Below, piece after piece: positions 7,466 through 16,844 of a stretch of 44,276 nt of DNA. Source of the DNA: an uncultured Prevotella sp. (lineage in GTDB: Bacteria > Bacteroidota > Bacteroidia > Bacteroidales > Bacteroidaceae); assembly GCA_947174835.1 (NCBI GenBank), contig CAMWKM010000006.1, forward strand, positions 1-44,276, given 5' to 3'. The position numbers and the translations under genes are program-made. The notes under the pieces are model-generated. The model was given only the letters and a program-made list of their open reading frames with translations. It did no database searches and was not told the DNA's origin. The first letter of the stretch is position 1; the number at the start of each line of letters is the position of its first letter.

Positions 7466-8755
7466 CTACTCTTCTCGGGGAACATCTTGCGACTTTATCA
7501 TGTCGCTTGAAAGGGAAATTTGAATTGCATCTGCGGCAGCTTCTTTCTTCGCATCGACAATCTTCGCATATATTTGTGTTGTAGTCACCTTCTTGTGACC
7601 AAGCATTTTACTTACCGTATAAATGTCGGTTCCGTTGGTGAGCTGTAAGGTGGCATAGGTATGGCGGAAGCAATGGAAGGTGATGTGTTTGGTAATGCTA
7701 GAAGCCTCTACCCATCGCTTTACAGGGCGGTTAATCCATGACGGCTCCTGAAGACCTTCAAAGACAAGCCGGTCAGCATCGCCACGCTCACCGCAAAGCA
7801 GATAGGCTTGGTCGGAAATTGGCATGTATTCCACACCTTTGGTCTTTTGTTGTGTGAATAGAAGGCGATAATGTGCTTCATCCTTCACTACATCACGCCA
7901 TTTTAATTGCTTGATGTCACAATGGCGCAGACCTGTCAGAGCAGAGAACAAGGCTGCTCTTTTGAGAATGTCGCTATCGCATGGAGTGGCGGCAAGTTGG
8001 TTGAGTTCTTCCATTGTCAGATATTCACGTTGGCTTTCCTCGTAGTAGATATTCTTGACTTTTGCAGCAAGGTCAATAGTCAAGTAGCCATCAACAAAGG
8101 CTTGGTGCAAGCCTGCTTTGAAGATAGAGAAATAAGTTGATGCGGTGTTTGCTGAGATGGAACCAGTCTTGCCGCCTCCTTGGGGAGCATTGATAAGGAA
8201 GTCCTTATAATCCTCAATGAGGTTAAGGTCTATGTCGCCAAAGAGCATAGGTTTACCACCGGTGTACAGATTCATGAGCACCAATTCGCGGTTCCAATTT
8301 GTTTGGATAGACTTAGAACTGTTTCTGTGGCGTTTGTCCTTCAATTCTTTGAAATACTGAATGAAGTCACATTTCGACCGTTCATTTTGTGCTGCCTGTT
8401 CTGCCTCTGTGTTGGTGTACAACGATTGGTTGTCATATTCGTGCTGACGCAGGTCACGAACCTTGTCGGCAAAAATACAAGCCTCTTGGTCTATCTGCGA
8501 CCTGCATTGGATGATACCATTCGCATCTCGCTTTGGGCGATAGTAGGCTTTGCCGTCAGCCAAAGTTCTGCCTGAACTGTTTTTATCGAAGATGGGAGTG
8601 GTGACAAAGCGACCAAGTGGCTCATGCTTTCTCATGGGCTTTTCCCTGCCTGGCACAAAAACGGGGAAACTTTCAATGAGCAACGACCACTGCTCTTTGT
8701 ATTCGGACTTGCGGAGTACCACCTTGAATACCGTGCGCTTCATTGGGGTTTTCAT
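7466..8755 (-). CDS. Tyrosine recombinase/integrase
   Basis: The protein has 429 residues from the ATG at 8755; the open frame continues upstream, but the ATG overlaps the stop of the preceding gene as ATGA. It should catalyse integration and excision of the element. An N-terminal arm-binding and SAM-like core-binding region (about 1-235) precedes the catalytic domain. The catalytic residues are Arg277 (TGLRHCDI), Lys304, His361 and Arg364 (HCFRHTYAT), His387 (LGHKKV) and nucleophile Tyr396 (TTQIYAK). All expected active-site residues are present, so integration and excision should still work. Confidence 0.95.
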   Translation of the reverse strand: MKTPMKRTVFKVVLRKSEYKEQWSLLIESFPVFVPGREKPMRKHEPLGRFVTTPIFDKNSSGRTLADGKAYYRPKRDANGIIQCRSQIDQEACIFADKVRDLRQHEYDNQSLYTNTEAEQAAQNERSKCDFIQYFKELKDKRHRNSSKSIQTNWNRELVLMNLYTGGKPMLFGDIDLNLIEDYKDFLINAPQGGGKTGSISANTASTYFSIFKAGLHQAFVDGYLTIDLAAKVKNIYYEESQREYLTMEELNQLAATPCDSDILKRAALFSALTGLRHCDIKQLKWRDVVKDEAHYRLLFTQQKTKGVEYMPISDQAYLLCGERGDADRLVFEGLQEPSWINRPVKRWVEASSITKHITFHCFRHTYATLQLTNGTDIYTVSKMLGHKKVTTTQIYAKIVDAKKEAAADAIQISLSSDMIKSQDVPREE

Positions 8756-9315
8756 AGCTTGACGGATTTGTAGAGTTTGTCTATTTCTGATTTGGGAGCG
8801 TAAACATAGTTTCCAATCTGCCGGGTTGGGATAGAGAACTTGCGGATGTGAGTCCATACAGACGTATCGTGTATCCTATACTTCTTTGAGATTTCTCCAA
8901 TGGTATAACAGTTCTCTGGCTCCAGATTGTACGTTTTGGGAATGGGCTTTTGTGCTGCCTTGCGTACTTTCTTTCTTAGTTGATAACGTTCTTCTACATC
9001 CGAACGCTTGAGTCGAATTTGCCTCTTGCCGAGATTGACTGATGGAATCTTTCCTTGATGTATCTCACGATAGAGTGTACCACGTTCAACCTCAAATATC
9101 GCTACAACTTCCTTTGCGGTGAGATATTCACGTATATCTGGGATGTCTTTGGCAATGCGGTCATACATTGCCTCTTTTGCCTCCCTGTCAGCCTTTCGTT
9201 TGTGGGCTACAGCAGAACATTGGTGCGAACAATATACGGCATCTATAGTCCTTATTTGAAAAATAGTGCCACATATAGGACATTTTCTTCGGATTTGATA
9301 TTTTGCTTCTGCCAT
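8752..9315 (-). CDS. Zinc-ribbon plus double excisionase-HTH protein
   Basis: In this 187-residue protein, residues 12-35 hold CPICG and YCSHQC, a four-Cys zinc ribbon. Residues 64-108 are one HTH_17 excisionase-like unit (LTAKEVVAIFEVERGTLYRE), and residues 135-180 are a second (YTIGEISKKYRIHDTSVWTH). It is coupled to the integrase by ATGA. Proteins of this layout sit before integrases of many Bacteroidota elements and probably act as recombination directionality factor or integrase regulator; that role is inferred. Confidence 0.82.
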   Translation of the reverse strand: MAEAKYQIRRKCPICGTIFQIRTIDAVYCSHQCSAVAHKRKADREAKEAMYDRIAKDIPDIREYLTAKEVVAIFEVERGTLYREIHQGKIPSVNLGKRQIRLKRSDVEERYQLRKKVRKAAQKPIPKTYNLEPENCYTIGEISKKYRIHDTSVWTHIRKFSIPTRQIGNYVYAPKSEIDKLYKSVKL

Positions 9316-9370
9316 AAAACTAATTCTAAAGATGTTATTTTATTTTTGTTTCACACCATCAACTTTTATG

Positions 9371-9397
9371 TCACGTGAACGATTTGATGCAAAATTA
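9371..9397 (-). promoter_or_regulatory. Promoter of the integrase operon with TCACGTGA palindrome
   Basis: On the minus strand the -7 box TAATTTTG lies at 9397-9390, about 75 bases upstream of the ATG at 9315. An 8-bp palindrome TCACGTGA (9371-9378) lies in the leader just after the expected transcription start and could be an operator. Confidence 0.6.
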
Positions 9398-9446
9398 CGA
9401 CAAAAACCCGAAAACAAGCATGGATTTACAAAGTTTAACCAAAAGA

Positions 9447-9481
9447 AAATCCCGCATAACTTTCTGAGTTATACGGGATTT
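9447..9481. terminator. dnaK terminator
   Basis: The 15-base arms AAATCCCGCATAACT and AGTTATACGGGATTT pair with one mismatch around a TTCTG loop, 30 bases past the dnaK stop. A T-rich tract follows on the minus strand. It marks the core-genome side of the mobile-element boundary. Confidence 0.85.
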
Positions 9482-9511
9482 CTATTATTGCTTAGTGTTT
9501 GCTTATCTGTC

Positions 9512-11404
9512 TCACTTGACCTCCTCAAAGTCGGCATCTTGGATGTCGTCTTGAGCGTTGTTGGTGGACTGCTGCTGTTGAGCCTGATCGGCACCGGGCT
9601 GGGGACCTGCCTGCTGGTACATCTTGGCACTGGCGGCTTGCATCACTTGGTTCAGGTTGTTGATTGCCGTATCTATGGCAGCGGTATCACCGCTCTTGTG
9701 GGCATCTTTCAACTGCTGAACGGCAGCTTCTACGTTAGCCTTGTCTGCTCCCAACTTGTCACCGTTCTCATTGAGGAAGGTTTCGGTCTGGAAGATCATA
9801 GAGTCTGCCTGATTCATCTTGTCGATGCGTTCGCGCTCTTTCTTGTCTGCTTCAGCGTTTGCCTCTGCCTCTGCCTTCATGCGGTTAATCTCATCCTGTG
9901 ACAATCCACTGCTGGCCTCAATGCGGATGGCCTGTTCCTTACCGGTGCCCTTATCCTTGGCACTTACTTTTACGATACCATTGGCATCGATGTCGAAGGT
10001 GACTTCAATCTGGGGAGTTCCACGACGAGCGGGAGCAATGCCTGTGAGGTTGAACTGTCCAAGACTCTTGTTCTGTGCAGCCATAGGACGCTCACCCTGC
10101 AGCACATGGATAGTTACCTCGGTCTGGTTGTCGGCAGCAGTAGAGAATACCTGACTTTGCTTGCAGGGAATGGTGGTGTTAGCCTCGATTAGCTTAGTCA
10201 TCACACCACCGAGGGTCTCAATACCGAGGGTCAGAGGAGTAACGTCAAGCAGCACAATGTCCTGTCCAGTCTCCTGATTCAGAATGGCACCCTGAATGGC
10301 TGCACCTACGGCAACTACTTCATCGGGGTTCACGCCCTTCGAAGGCTCCTTGCCGAAGTAGTTCTTTACCAGTGTCTGCACGGCGGGAATACGGCTGGAA
10401 CCGCCCACGAGGATGACCTCATCAATATCAGAAGTCGAGATACCTGCATCGCGAATGGCATTTTGGCAGGGTACCAGACAAGCCTGAATGAGATTGTGTG
10501 CCAGTTGTTCGAACTTTGCACGGGTCAGCGTCTTCACCAAGTGCTTGGGTACGCCACCGACGGGCATGATATAGGGGAGATTGATCTCCGTAGAAGTTGT
10601 TGACGACAGTTCGATCTTTGCTTTTTCGGCAGCCTCCTTCAGACGTTGCATAGCCATCGGGTCGGCCTTTAGATCGGCACCCTCGTCGTTCTTGAACTCC
10701 TGCACCAGCCAGTCAATGATAACCTGATCAAAGTCGTCACCACCTAAGTGAGTGTCACCGTTGGTTGAGAGCACTTCGAACACACCACCACCGAAGTCGA
10801 GGATTGAGATATCGAAAGTACCACCACCGAGGTCGAACACGGCGATTTTCATATCCTTGTTCGTTTTGTCAATACCATAGGCCAAAGCGGCTGCCGTAGG
10901 CTCATTGACGATACGACGGACATTGAGACCTGCAATCTGGCCGGCTTCCTTCGTAGCCTGACGCTGAGAGTCAGAGAAGTAGGCTGGTACGGTGATGACT
11001 GCGTCGGTCACCTCTTGTCCCAGATAGTCTTCTGCGGTCTTCTTCATCTTCTGAAGCACCATGGCCGAGATTTCCTGTGGCGTATATTTGCGGCCATCAA
11101 TGTCAACACGGGGATATCCACCTTCGTTGACGACAGAGAATGGCACACGTGAGATTTCCTTCTCGGTCTGTTGCCACGTCTCACCCATGAAACGCTTGAT
11201 AGAGTAAACAGTGTTCTTCGGGTTGGTGATAGCCTGACGCTTGGCGGGATCGCCAATCTTGCGCTCACCACCTTCGACGAAACCTACTACAGAAGGCGTG
11301 GTACGCTTGCCTTCACTGTTTGCAATCACAACGGGCTCGTTGCCTTCGAATACGGCAACACAACTGTTAGTTGTACCCAGGTCAATACCAATAATCTTTC
11401 CCAT
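9512..11404 (-). CDS. dnaK: Chaperone DnaK (Hsp70)
   Basis: This is a complete 630-residue Hsp70, the usual length for Bacteroidota. It is the ATP-driven cytoplasmic chaperone that works with DnaJ and GrpE. The nucleotide-binding domain begins with [13 protein letters not shown] and contains the phosphate-2 motif [11 protein letters not shown]. The substrate domain follows the conserved linker [13 protein letters not shown], and the C-terminus ends with DADFEEVK. Neither dnaJ nor grpE is adjacent, so it is a single-gene unit with its own promoter and terminator. The mobile element lies immediately downstream without damaging it. Confidence 0.99.
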   Translation of the reverse strand: MGKIIGIDLGTTNSCVAVFEGNEPVVIANSEGKRTTPSVVGFVEGGERKIGDPAKRQAITNPKNTVYSIKRFMGETWQQTEKEISRVPFSVVNEGGYPRVDIDGRKYTPQEISAMVLQKMKKTAEDYLGQEVTDAVITVPAYFSDSQRQATKEAGQIAGLNVRRIVNEPTAAALAYGIDKTNKDMKIAVFDLGGGTFDISILDFGGGVFEVLSTNGDTHLGGDDFDQVIIDWLVQEFKNDEGADLKADPMAMQRLKEAAEKAKIELSSTTSTEINLPYIMPVGGVPKHLVKTLTRAKFEQLAHNLIQACLVPCQNAIRDAGISTSDIDEVILVGGSSRIPAVQTLVKNYFGKEPSKGVNPDEVVAVGAAIQGAILNQETGQDIVLLDVTPLTLGIETLGGVMTKLIEANTTIPCKQSQVFSTAADNQTEVTIHVLQGERPMAAQNKSLGQFNLTGIAPARRGTPQIEVTFDIDANGIVKVSAKDKGTGKEQAIRIEASSGLSQDEINRMKAEAEANAEADKKERERIDKMNQADSMIFQTETFLNENGDKLGADKANVEAAVQQLKDAHKSGDTAAIDTAINNLNQVMQAASAKMYQQAGPQPGADQAQQQQSTNNAQDDIQDADFEEVK

Positions 11405-11468
11405 AATTGTATCTATTTTTATTTGTTATTTACAAAACTTATCGCTGATTGAATAGCAAAGCATGTGC

Positions 11469-11476
11469 CAAAAGTA
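11469..11476 (-). promoter_or_regulatory. dnaK promoter -7 box
   Basis: TACTTTTG on the minus strand fits the Bacteroidota TAnnTTTG box. It is 64 bases upstream of the dnaK ATG, in the divergent gap shared with the gene at 11567. Confidence 0.5.
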
Positions 11477-11539
11477 TAAAATTTCACAAGAAACGACTAT
11501 TTGATACGACATTTTGACACAAGTATCAAAACTTTTTTC

Positions 11540-11547
11540 TATCTTTG
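11540..11547 (+). promoter_or_regulatory. Promoter -7 box of the secreted protein gene
   Basis: TATCTTTG matches TAnnTTTG, with a TTTTG -33 element at 11512-11516 (spacing 23). Transcription should start near 11554, which excludes the upstream in-frame start at 11501. Confidence 0.7.
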
Positions 11548-11566
11548 CACCGTAAAATCTATTATA

Positions 11567-12901
11567 ATGACAGTTATGAAGAAACTGATGATTGTTGCCG
11601 TTGCAGCCTTGATGGTATTAACAGGGCAGGCACAAGAAAATAAGTACATTGTAAAGACTAAGGGAGCCGTGAAGACTGCAGTTGCTGAGCAGGCAGAGGG
11701 CGGTCAGACAGAAGAGAAAACTGCTGAAGAACCACAGGATTTTCTGGGGCGTTATTTCCGTTATGTCAGTCTGTGTGACTGGAAGGAAGGGATGCGATTC
11801 ATGGTTATTCCTGAGAAAAAAGATATGGTGATCAAAACCTTTGCTGATGCTGCCACCGGTCAGATGGTCAGTAGTCGCACGTTGCGTCATAAGATAATGG
11901 TCTACAAAGGCCATGAGAATACGGGCGGACTGCATGAGCACATCAACTTTGTCTGCGAGGATGATGGTAAAGCCTATTACTATGAGGTTCCTACGGCCTC
12001 ATTCGATGACTACTGCTATGGTAAGATGGGTGTTCCCACGCTGGCTTATTTAGGCGATGTGGACATGGCTATTGAGGTTTTCAAGGATAAGGTGCTTTTT
12101 ACGATGGCCGATGAATATTACGTTGATACAGAGGTAGATGGTGATGGTTATAAAGTCATTTTCGATGTACCGGAGGGCACTGAGGTGAAAGTAGTAGCCG
12201 TAGGCGTTGGTACGCGCAGTTTCCCTGTAAAAATTATTGTGGCCGACAATGAGGGCCGTGAGTTCTATCAGAATGTGGCCATCAGCCGTACTAATAGTGG
12301 TATGCGCGATGATGAGTTTGACATTAGCAATATGAAGATCCATACTTTTACTGGAGCTTTTGAATTACCGGGTGACAGTTTGGCAGCAAGTGGCGGCTAT
12401 CGCAACTATGTGGGCAAGAAGGTCTTTACGCTTTACAATACAGAAATGTTTGCTCAAGATGGGCAGCGCACGAGAGTAGCACGTCTATCAACTTTTGTCA
12501 TAAAAGATATTAGGGCACAGCGTGGCACTCACTATGTCAAGATGACACTTGTGGGAGAAAGTACCGGCAGAACTTACACTAAAGAAGTAACATTTGTCAG
12601 TCAGAATGTTGCCGGTGATATTGATGGCCAGCGTGAGGATTTGTTCAGTAGCCTGTTTGCTTGGGGTAATCCGTTGACGTTACCCGGTGTGCGTCAGGCG
12701 AACTTCAACGATGTGCAGAAGAGTATTGTCCGAGCCGGATTCACTGAGAATGAAGTACGATTGGCTTTAGGTGAGCCTACCGGTCATGGTGAGGATCGTG
12801 GCATGTACACTTGGGTCTACAATGAGCCAGGCCGTCCCTATGCCTGTGTGTTCTTTGACAAGAATACAAAGAAGGTGAAGAGCATCAGCAAATTGAAGTA
12901 A
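11567..12901 (+). CDS. Secreted protein with BamE/SmpA-like C-terminal domain
   Basis: The protein has 444 residues from 11567; an ATG at 11576 is an equal choice and starts directly with the signal peptide MKKLMIVAVAALMVLTGQAQ. It is therefore exported to the periplasm or outer surface. Residues 30-60 are Ala/Glu/Thr-rich. The middle is beta-rich without a recognised domain. The last 60 residues (GFTENEVRLALGEPTGHGED, then an aromatic strand and CVFFDKNTKKV) follow the BamE/SmpA pattern: a helix, 'lGeP', a Tyr/Trp strand, then 'v.Fd...kv'. The function is unknown. It is a single-gene unit divergent from dnaK. Confidence 0.75.
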   Translation: MTVMKKLMIVAVAALMVLTGQAQENKYIVKTKGAVKTAVAEQAEGGQTEEKTAEEPQDFLGRYFRYVSLCDWKEGMRFMVIPEKKDMVIKTFADAATGQMVSSRTLRHKIMVYKGHENTGGLHEHINFVCEDDGKAYYYEVPTASFDDYCYGKMGVPTLAYLGDVDMAIEVFKDKVLFTMADEYYVDTEVDGDGYKVIFDVPEGTEVKVVAVGVGTRSFPVKIIVADNEGREFYQNVAISRTNSGMRDDEFDISNMKIHTFTGAFELPGDSLAASGGYRNYVGKKVFTLYNTEMFAQDGQRTRVARLSTFVIKDIRAQRGTHYVKMTLVGESTGRTYTKEVTFVSQNVAGDIDGQREDLFSSLFAWGNPLTLPGVRQANFNDVQKSIVRAGFTENEVRLALGEPTGHGEDRGMYTWVYNEPGRPYACVFFDKNTKKVKSISKLK

Positions 12902-12912
12902 TACGCATTAGC

Positions 12913-12965
12913 ATACATAAAAAGATTCCCAGTCATCACAAGCGACTGGGAATCTTTTTATGTAT
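12913..12965. terminator. Bidirectional terminator between the secreted protein gene and recA
   Basis: The 22-bp perfect arms 12913-12934 and 12944-12965 contain AAAAAGATTCCCAGTC and its complement around a 9-base loop. A and T runs on the two sides make it work in both directions for the convergent genes. Confidence 0.92.
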
Positions 12966-12984
12966 TTATTAATAAGGGTAACGG

Positions 12985-14010
12985 TTACTGTTCACCGAGT
13001 TTCTCCATGATTTTGGCTTCCAGTTCCTCGCAGAGTTCGGGATTGTCTTTCAGTAATTGTTTGGTTGCATCGCGTCCTTGTGCCAGTTTGGAGCCTTCGT
13101 AGCTGAACCATGAACCACTTTTCTTAATGATGTCAAATTCCACTCCCAAGTCTACAATCTCACCAATCTTTGAAATACCTTCGCCAAAGGTTATCTCAAA
13201 TTCAGCCTTGCGGAAGGGAGGAGCCACCTTGTTCTTTACTACTTTCACGCGTACTTGGTTACCGATCACGTTATCACCATCCTTGATGCTGGTGACACGG
13301 CGGATGTCCAGACGAACAGAGGCATAGAACTTGAGTGCGTTACCACCGGTGGTCGTTTCTGGATTGCCGAACATTACGCCAATCTTTTCGCGTAATTGGT
13401 TGATGAATATACAAGTGGTGTTAGTCTTGGCGATGGTTGATGTGACCTTGCGCAGGGCCTGACTCATCAGTCGGGCATGAAGTCCTACGGCAGAGTCACC
13501 CATATCACCCTCGATTTCCTTCTTCGGTGTCAAGGCTGCAACCGAGTCAATGACGATGATGTCGATGGCAGCCGAGCGAATCAGTTGGTCGGCAATCTCC
13601 AGAGCTTGTTCACCGTTGTCTGGCTGTGAGATATACAGGTTGTCAATATCGACACCCAGTTTCTGTGCATAGAAGCGGTCGAAAGCATGTTCGGCATCAA
13701 TAAAAGCTGCAATACCACCGGCTTTTTGGGCCTCTGCGATAGCATGAATGGCCAGTGTCGTCTTACCGCTTGACTCCGGACCATAGATCTCAATGATGCG
13801 TCCCTTTGGATATCCGTTCACCCCCAAAGCAGCATTCAAGCCGATTGAGCCCGTCGGGATAACTTCCACATTCTCTATCTTTTCTTCGCCCATTCGCATG
13901 ATGCTGCCCTTGCCGAAATCTTTTTCAATCTTCGACATAGCGGCCTGTAAGGCTTTTAGTTTTTCCTGTTGCGGGGTCAGTGCTTCGCTTTCAGTTTCCT
14001 TTTTTGCCAT
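12985..14010 (-). CDS. recA: Recombinase RecA
   Basis: The protein has 341 residues from the ATG at 14010; the open frame extends upstream, but [11 protein letters not shown] is the natural start. RecA drives homologous recombination and repair. Walker [10 protein letters not shown] is at about residues 67-75, with Walker [11 protein letters not shown], the L2 loop region [18 protein letters not shown] and C-terminal GSWFSYEG. It lies 52 bases after the dehydrogenase gene, and no TAnnTTTG box or LexA-type palindrome was found in that gap. It is probably the last gene of a four-gene operon. Confidence 0.99.
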   Translation of the reverse strand: MAKKETESEALTPQQEKLKALQAAMSKIEKDFGKGSIMRMGEEKIENVEVIPTGSIGLNAALGVNGYPKGRIIEIYGPESSGKTTLAIHAIAEAQKAGGIAAFIDAEHAFDRFYAQKLGVDIDNLYISQPDNGEQALEIADQLIRSAAIDIIVIDSVAALTPKKEIEGDMGDSAVGLHARLMSQALRKVTSTIAKTNTTCIFINQLREKIGVMFGNPETTTGGNALKFYASVRLDIRRVTSIKDGDNVIGNQVRVKVVKNKVAPPFRKAEFEITFGEGISKIGEIVDLGVEFDIIKKSGSWFSYEGSKLAQGRDATKQLLKDNPELCEELEAKIMEKLGEQ

Positions 14011-14062
14011 AATGATTGTTTTATTTTTGATTATTCGTAATGATACGTAGTATAAATGCAAT

Positions 14063-15301
14063 TTACAGTTCCAAATCACCGTCATGAATCTCATGCCAGG
14101 GTAGTCCCTGCTTGTTGAGTTGCTCCATGAAGGGATCGGGATCAAACTCCTCGACGTTGTAGACACCGGGTTTCTTCCACAGACCTTTGCAGAACATCAT
14201 GGCTCCAATCATGGCGGGTACACCGGTGGTGTAGCTGACACCCTGCATACCTGTCTCCTCGTAGGCTGCACGGTGCGAACAGTTGTTATAGACATAATAA
14301 GTGTGCTCTTGACCATCGTTGCCTATTCCACGGATGCGACAGCCGATAGAGGTCTCGCCCTCGTAGTTCTCGCCCAGATCCTGCGGGTTAGGCAGCACGG
14401 CCTTCAGGAACTGCAAGGGCACAATCTTCACTTTTGCCGTGCCAGAACCATCAGCCAGCGGAGCCTCATATTCCACCTCGTCAATACGGCTCATTCCGAT
14501 GTTCTGAATCACTTCCAGATGTTTCAGATACTGTTGGCCGAAAGTCATCCAGAAACGGGCCCGCTTGATTGTCGGATAATTGATGACCAGCGATTCAATT
14601 TCCTCGTGGTGCAACAGATAGCTGTCGCGGGGACCGATATTGGGATAGGTGAGATCTTTGTGAATCTCCAGCGGTTCCGTCTCCACCCATTGGCCGTTTT
14701 CCCAGTAGAGTCCCTTTTGTGTGATCTCGCGGATGTTGATTTCCGGATTGAAGTTGGTAGCGAAAGCCTTGTGATGGTCACCGGCATTGCAGTCTACAAT
14801 GTCGAGATACTGAATCTCTTTGAAGTGATGTTTGGCGGCATAGGCCGTATAGATGCTGGTCACACCGGGATCGAAACCGCAACCGAGGATAGCCGTCAGA
14901 CCTGCCTCCTTGAAACGCTCACGGTAGGCCCACTGCCATGAGTACTCGAAATGGGCCTCGTCCTTCGGCTCATAGTTAGCCGTGTCCAGATAACTACAGC
15001 CGCAGGCCAGACAGGCATCCATGATGGTTAAGTCCTGATAGGGTAGGGCCAGATTGATGACCAACTCCGGTTTGTAGTCGTTAAACAATGCTTTCAACTG
15101 CTCTACTTCATCGGCATCCACTTGTGCCGTCTTGATATCCATTTTGTAGCCGGCTTTGTGGATGGCCTCTACAATCTGGTCGCATTTGGCTTTACGACGA
15201 CTTGCAATCATAAACTCCGTAAACACATCAGCGTTTTGGGCAATTTTAAACGCTGCTACCGTTGCGACGCCTCCGGCGCCAATCATTAGTACTCTTGCCA
15301 T
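14063..15301 (-). CDS. Carboxyspermidine/carboxynorspermidine dehydrogenase (saccharopine dehydrogenase family)
   Basis: This is a 412-residue cytoplasmic NAD(P)H-dependent enzyme. The Rossmann motif [16 protein letters not shown] is at residues 6-21. The body matches the LYS9-like family ([29 protein letters not shown]), which in Bacteroidota condenses a diamine with aspartate semialdehyde in the alternative spermidine pathway. The decarboxylase partner is not in this window. It starts 7 bases after the MscS gene and is followed by recA, so it lies inside an operon. Family membership is certain; the polyamine role comes from family knowledge. Confidence 0.88.
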   Translation of the reverse strand: MARVLMIGAGGVATVAAFKIAQNADVFTEFMIASRRKAKCDQIVEAIHKAGYKMDIKTAQVDADEVEQLKALFNDYKPELVINLALPYQDLTIMDACLACGCSYLDTANYEPKDEAHFEYSWQWAYRERFKEAGLTAILGCGFDPGVTSIYTAYAAKHHFKEIQYLDIVDCNAGDHHKAFATNFNPEINIREITQKGLYWENGQWVETEPLEIHKDLTYPNIGPRDSYLLHHEEIESLVINYPTIKRARFWMTFGQQYLKHLEVIQNIGMSRIDEVEYEAPLADGSGTAKVKIVPLQFLKAVLPNPQDLGENYEGETSIGCRIRGIGNDGQEHTYYVYNNCSHRAAYEETGMQGVSYTTGVPAMIGAMMFCKGLWKKPGVYNVEEFDPDPFMEQLNKQGLPWHEIHDGDLEL

Positions 15302-15308
15302 TGTTTTC

Positions 15309-16187
15309 CTATTTAGATGTTTGGTTATTCAGTATGTTCACGTCTACACGGTTGAATGGGAACATGAAACCACGCTCCTTTAGCATCTGGTAGACTGTTT
15401 CGTTCAGGTTGAAATAGACGTTCCAGTAGTCGGCAGTCTTGCACCACGATCGGGTGATGACCGTCACTCCGCTATCGCCCAGTTGAAGCAGGCCCAGCCA
15501 GGGAGCAGCCACAATAGACGAGTCGCTGACAGGTCCTTGGATAATCATTGGATGATTCTGCAAAATGCTTAAAATGGCAGTTTTCACATCTTCGAAGTTG
15601 GCACCGTATTCAAACTGGAACTCCAAATCTACGCGACGGTAAAGCTCTTTCGACGAGTTCTTCATGGTGCCGCTGGAAAGGATTCCGTTAGGAATCAGAA
15701 TAATTTGGGCATCGCCTGTACGGATGATGGTGTTGAAGATCAGAATCTCTTTCACCACACCGGAATAGCCTTGTGCCTCAATGACGTCGCCCACCTTGAA
15801 GGGACGAAACAACAGAATCATCACACCGCCGGCAAAGTTTTGCAGTGTGCCGCTCAGGGCCATACCCACTGCCATACCTGCCGATGCGAAGAGGGCGATG
15901 AACGATGAGGTCTCTATGCCCAAAATGCTGACGACGGCAACGACGAGCACCGACCACATCACCACATTGATGATGCTGTTCAGGAAAGTGTAGAGCGTCG
16001 TGTCCACCTTGCTGCGCAACAACATCTTGGTAAACAACTGAATCAGCCATTTTATAAGGTAGCGACCTACGAAGAAGACAATCGTAGCCAGCACGATGTT
16101 CTTCACGAAATTCAGTCCGTAGGTAATGACCATTTGCCATACATGCTCAAACGGAATGGTAGCAAAGAAATCTTTCAGTATGCTCAT
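15309..16187 (-). CDS. Small mechanosensitive channel, MscS family
   Basis: This 292-residue inner-membrane channel releases solutes on hypo-osmotic shock. Transmembrane segments lie at about 15-45, 65-90 and 95-125. The pore-lining helix is Gly/Ala-rich (FASAGMAVGMALSGTLQNFAGG), continuing into LLFRPFKVGDVIE, the start of the cytosolic beta domain. PNGILSSGTMKN is another family hallmark. It is separated by 10 bases from the upstream gene and by 7 from the dehydrogenase downstream. Confidence 0.95.
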   Translation of the reverse strand: MSILKDFFATIPFEHVWQMVITYGLNFVKNIVLATIVFFVGRYLIKWLIQLFTKMLLRSKVDTTLYTFLNSIINVVMWSVLVVAVVSILGIETSSFIALFASAGMAVGMALSGTLQNFAGGVMILLFRPFKVGDVIEAQGYSGVVKEILIFNTIIRTGDAQIILIPNGILSSGTMKNSSKELYRRVDLEFQFEYGANFEDVKTAILSILQNHPMIIQGPVSDSSIVAAPWLGLLQLGDSGVTVITRSWCKTADYWNVYFNLNETVYQMLKERGFMFPFNRVDVNILNNQTSK

Positions 16188-16197
16188 TTCTTAACTC

Positions 16198-16773
16198 TTA
16201 GTTTTTAATTCCTTCAATCTCCTCACCCCTGATGCCCAGTGCAGCCATCAGTGAGTAGCCTAATATCTCCTGTTGAAACGGGCCACCGGGCATGGGCTGC
16301 ATGGCAAACACGGTGACGCGCTTAGTTTCATCGTCCGCTTTGCGGAGAATCTCGCGAACATTATTATATAGGCGGTCGTCAGGCACCACCATGATGCGTT
16401 CCACCTCCTTCTGTTCCATGACAGTCCGGAGTGTATCCAGAAAAAGATCATCCTTGCTGACAAAGGTTTCGCCCGAGGTCGGACAGAACACAAACTCCCC
16501 AATACTACTTTTGAAAGCCTGTCCGTCCAGTTCCTCGACATAATGTCCGGGATGGAAGTTCTTCATCTCCTCCACATTATGGTCGTGTACGAGTATCATC
16601 GTTGTTTGGTGTTCTCCGGCACGCAGTCCGCCGTCTAATGCCAGACATTCCGCCCATCGAGCCATGTCGGCTCGTGGTATTTGCCTTTCCAACATTCGTT
16701 CGAAGTTTACCGTCAGGTCAAACGCAACCTTGTCCACAAAGTCGGCATCAACGATTATCACATTTTCATTCAT
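16198..16773 (-). CDS. Conserved protein of unknown function, first gene of the MscS-recA operon
   Basis: The protein has 191 residues from the ATG at 16773. An in-frame TTG at 16782 is rejected because it is part of the promoter box. The N-terminus (NVIIVDADFVDKVAFDL) resembles the first strand-helix of an NYN/PIN-like alpha/beta fold, and a later strand (RIMVVPDDRLYNNVREIL) fits a Rossmann-like sheet. Asp residues at both strand ends could bind metal. The similarity is structural guesswork and no family is confidently recognised. Close spacing to mscS implies co-transcription. Confidence 0.75.
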   Translation of the reverse strand: MNENVIIVDADFVDKVAFDLTVNFERMLERQIPRADMARWAECLALDGGLRAGEHQTTMILVHDHNVEEMKNFHPGHYVEELDGQAFKSSIGEFVFCPTSGETFVSKDDLFLDTLRTVMEQKEVERIMVVPDDRLYNNVREILRKADDETKRVTVFAMQPMPGGPFQQEILGYSLMAALGIRGEEIEGIKN

Positions 16774-16779
16774 CGACTG

Positions 16780-16787
16780 CAAAGGTA
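16780..16787 (-). promoter_or_regulatory. Promoter -7 box for a likely leaderless operon transcript
   Basis: TACCTTTG on the minus strand ends only 6 bases before the ATG at 16773. Transcription from a box of this type starts about 5-8 bases downstream, at or beside the start codon. Confidence 0.7.
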
Positions 16788-16844
16788 CAATAAAATAATC
16801 GAAAAGCGAAAGAACATGAAAAGATTTTATTGGTATACTTTATT

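Larger units (their letters stand above)
1..9446. mobile_element. Integrative mobilizable element (left end outside window)
   Basis: A tyrosine integrase, excisionase-like HTH proteins, a DnaC-like loader, a relaxase with its accessory protein, and a coupling-protein remnant lie together on the minus strand. This is the usual gene order of Bacteroidota mobilizable elements. The right boundary is placed between the element's outermost gene (ends 9315) and the dnaK terminator (from 9447). The exact attachment site is not visible: no tRNA is present, and the left end is outside the window, so the att repeats cannot be compared. The broken coupling gene suggests that transfer would depend on a helper element. 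Confidence is high for the element and low for the boundary. Confidence 0.85.

Noticed and set aside
9316..9446. tRNA-type attachment site for the mobile element
   Set aside because: No tRNA-like structure is present; without the left end, direct repeats cannot be compared.
9819..10154. Long plus-strand frames across dnaK
   Set aside because: They are antisense shadows of a highly conserved gene; composition and lack of a promoter or homology argue against coding.
14011..14062. LexA/SOS box before recA
   Set aside because: No palindrome of a known SOS type is visible in the 52-base gap.
14545..14787. Minus-strand frame inside the saccharopine-dehydrogenase-family gene
   Set aside because: It is an alternative frame of a clear conserved enzyme, with Arg/Ser-rich composition typical of a shadow frame.
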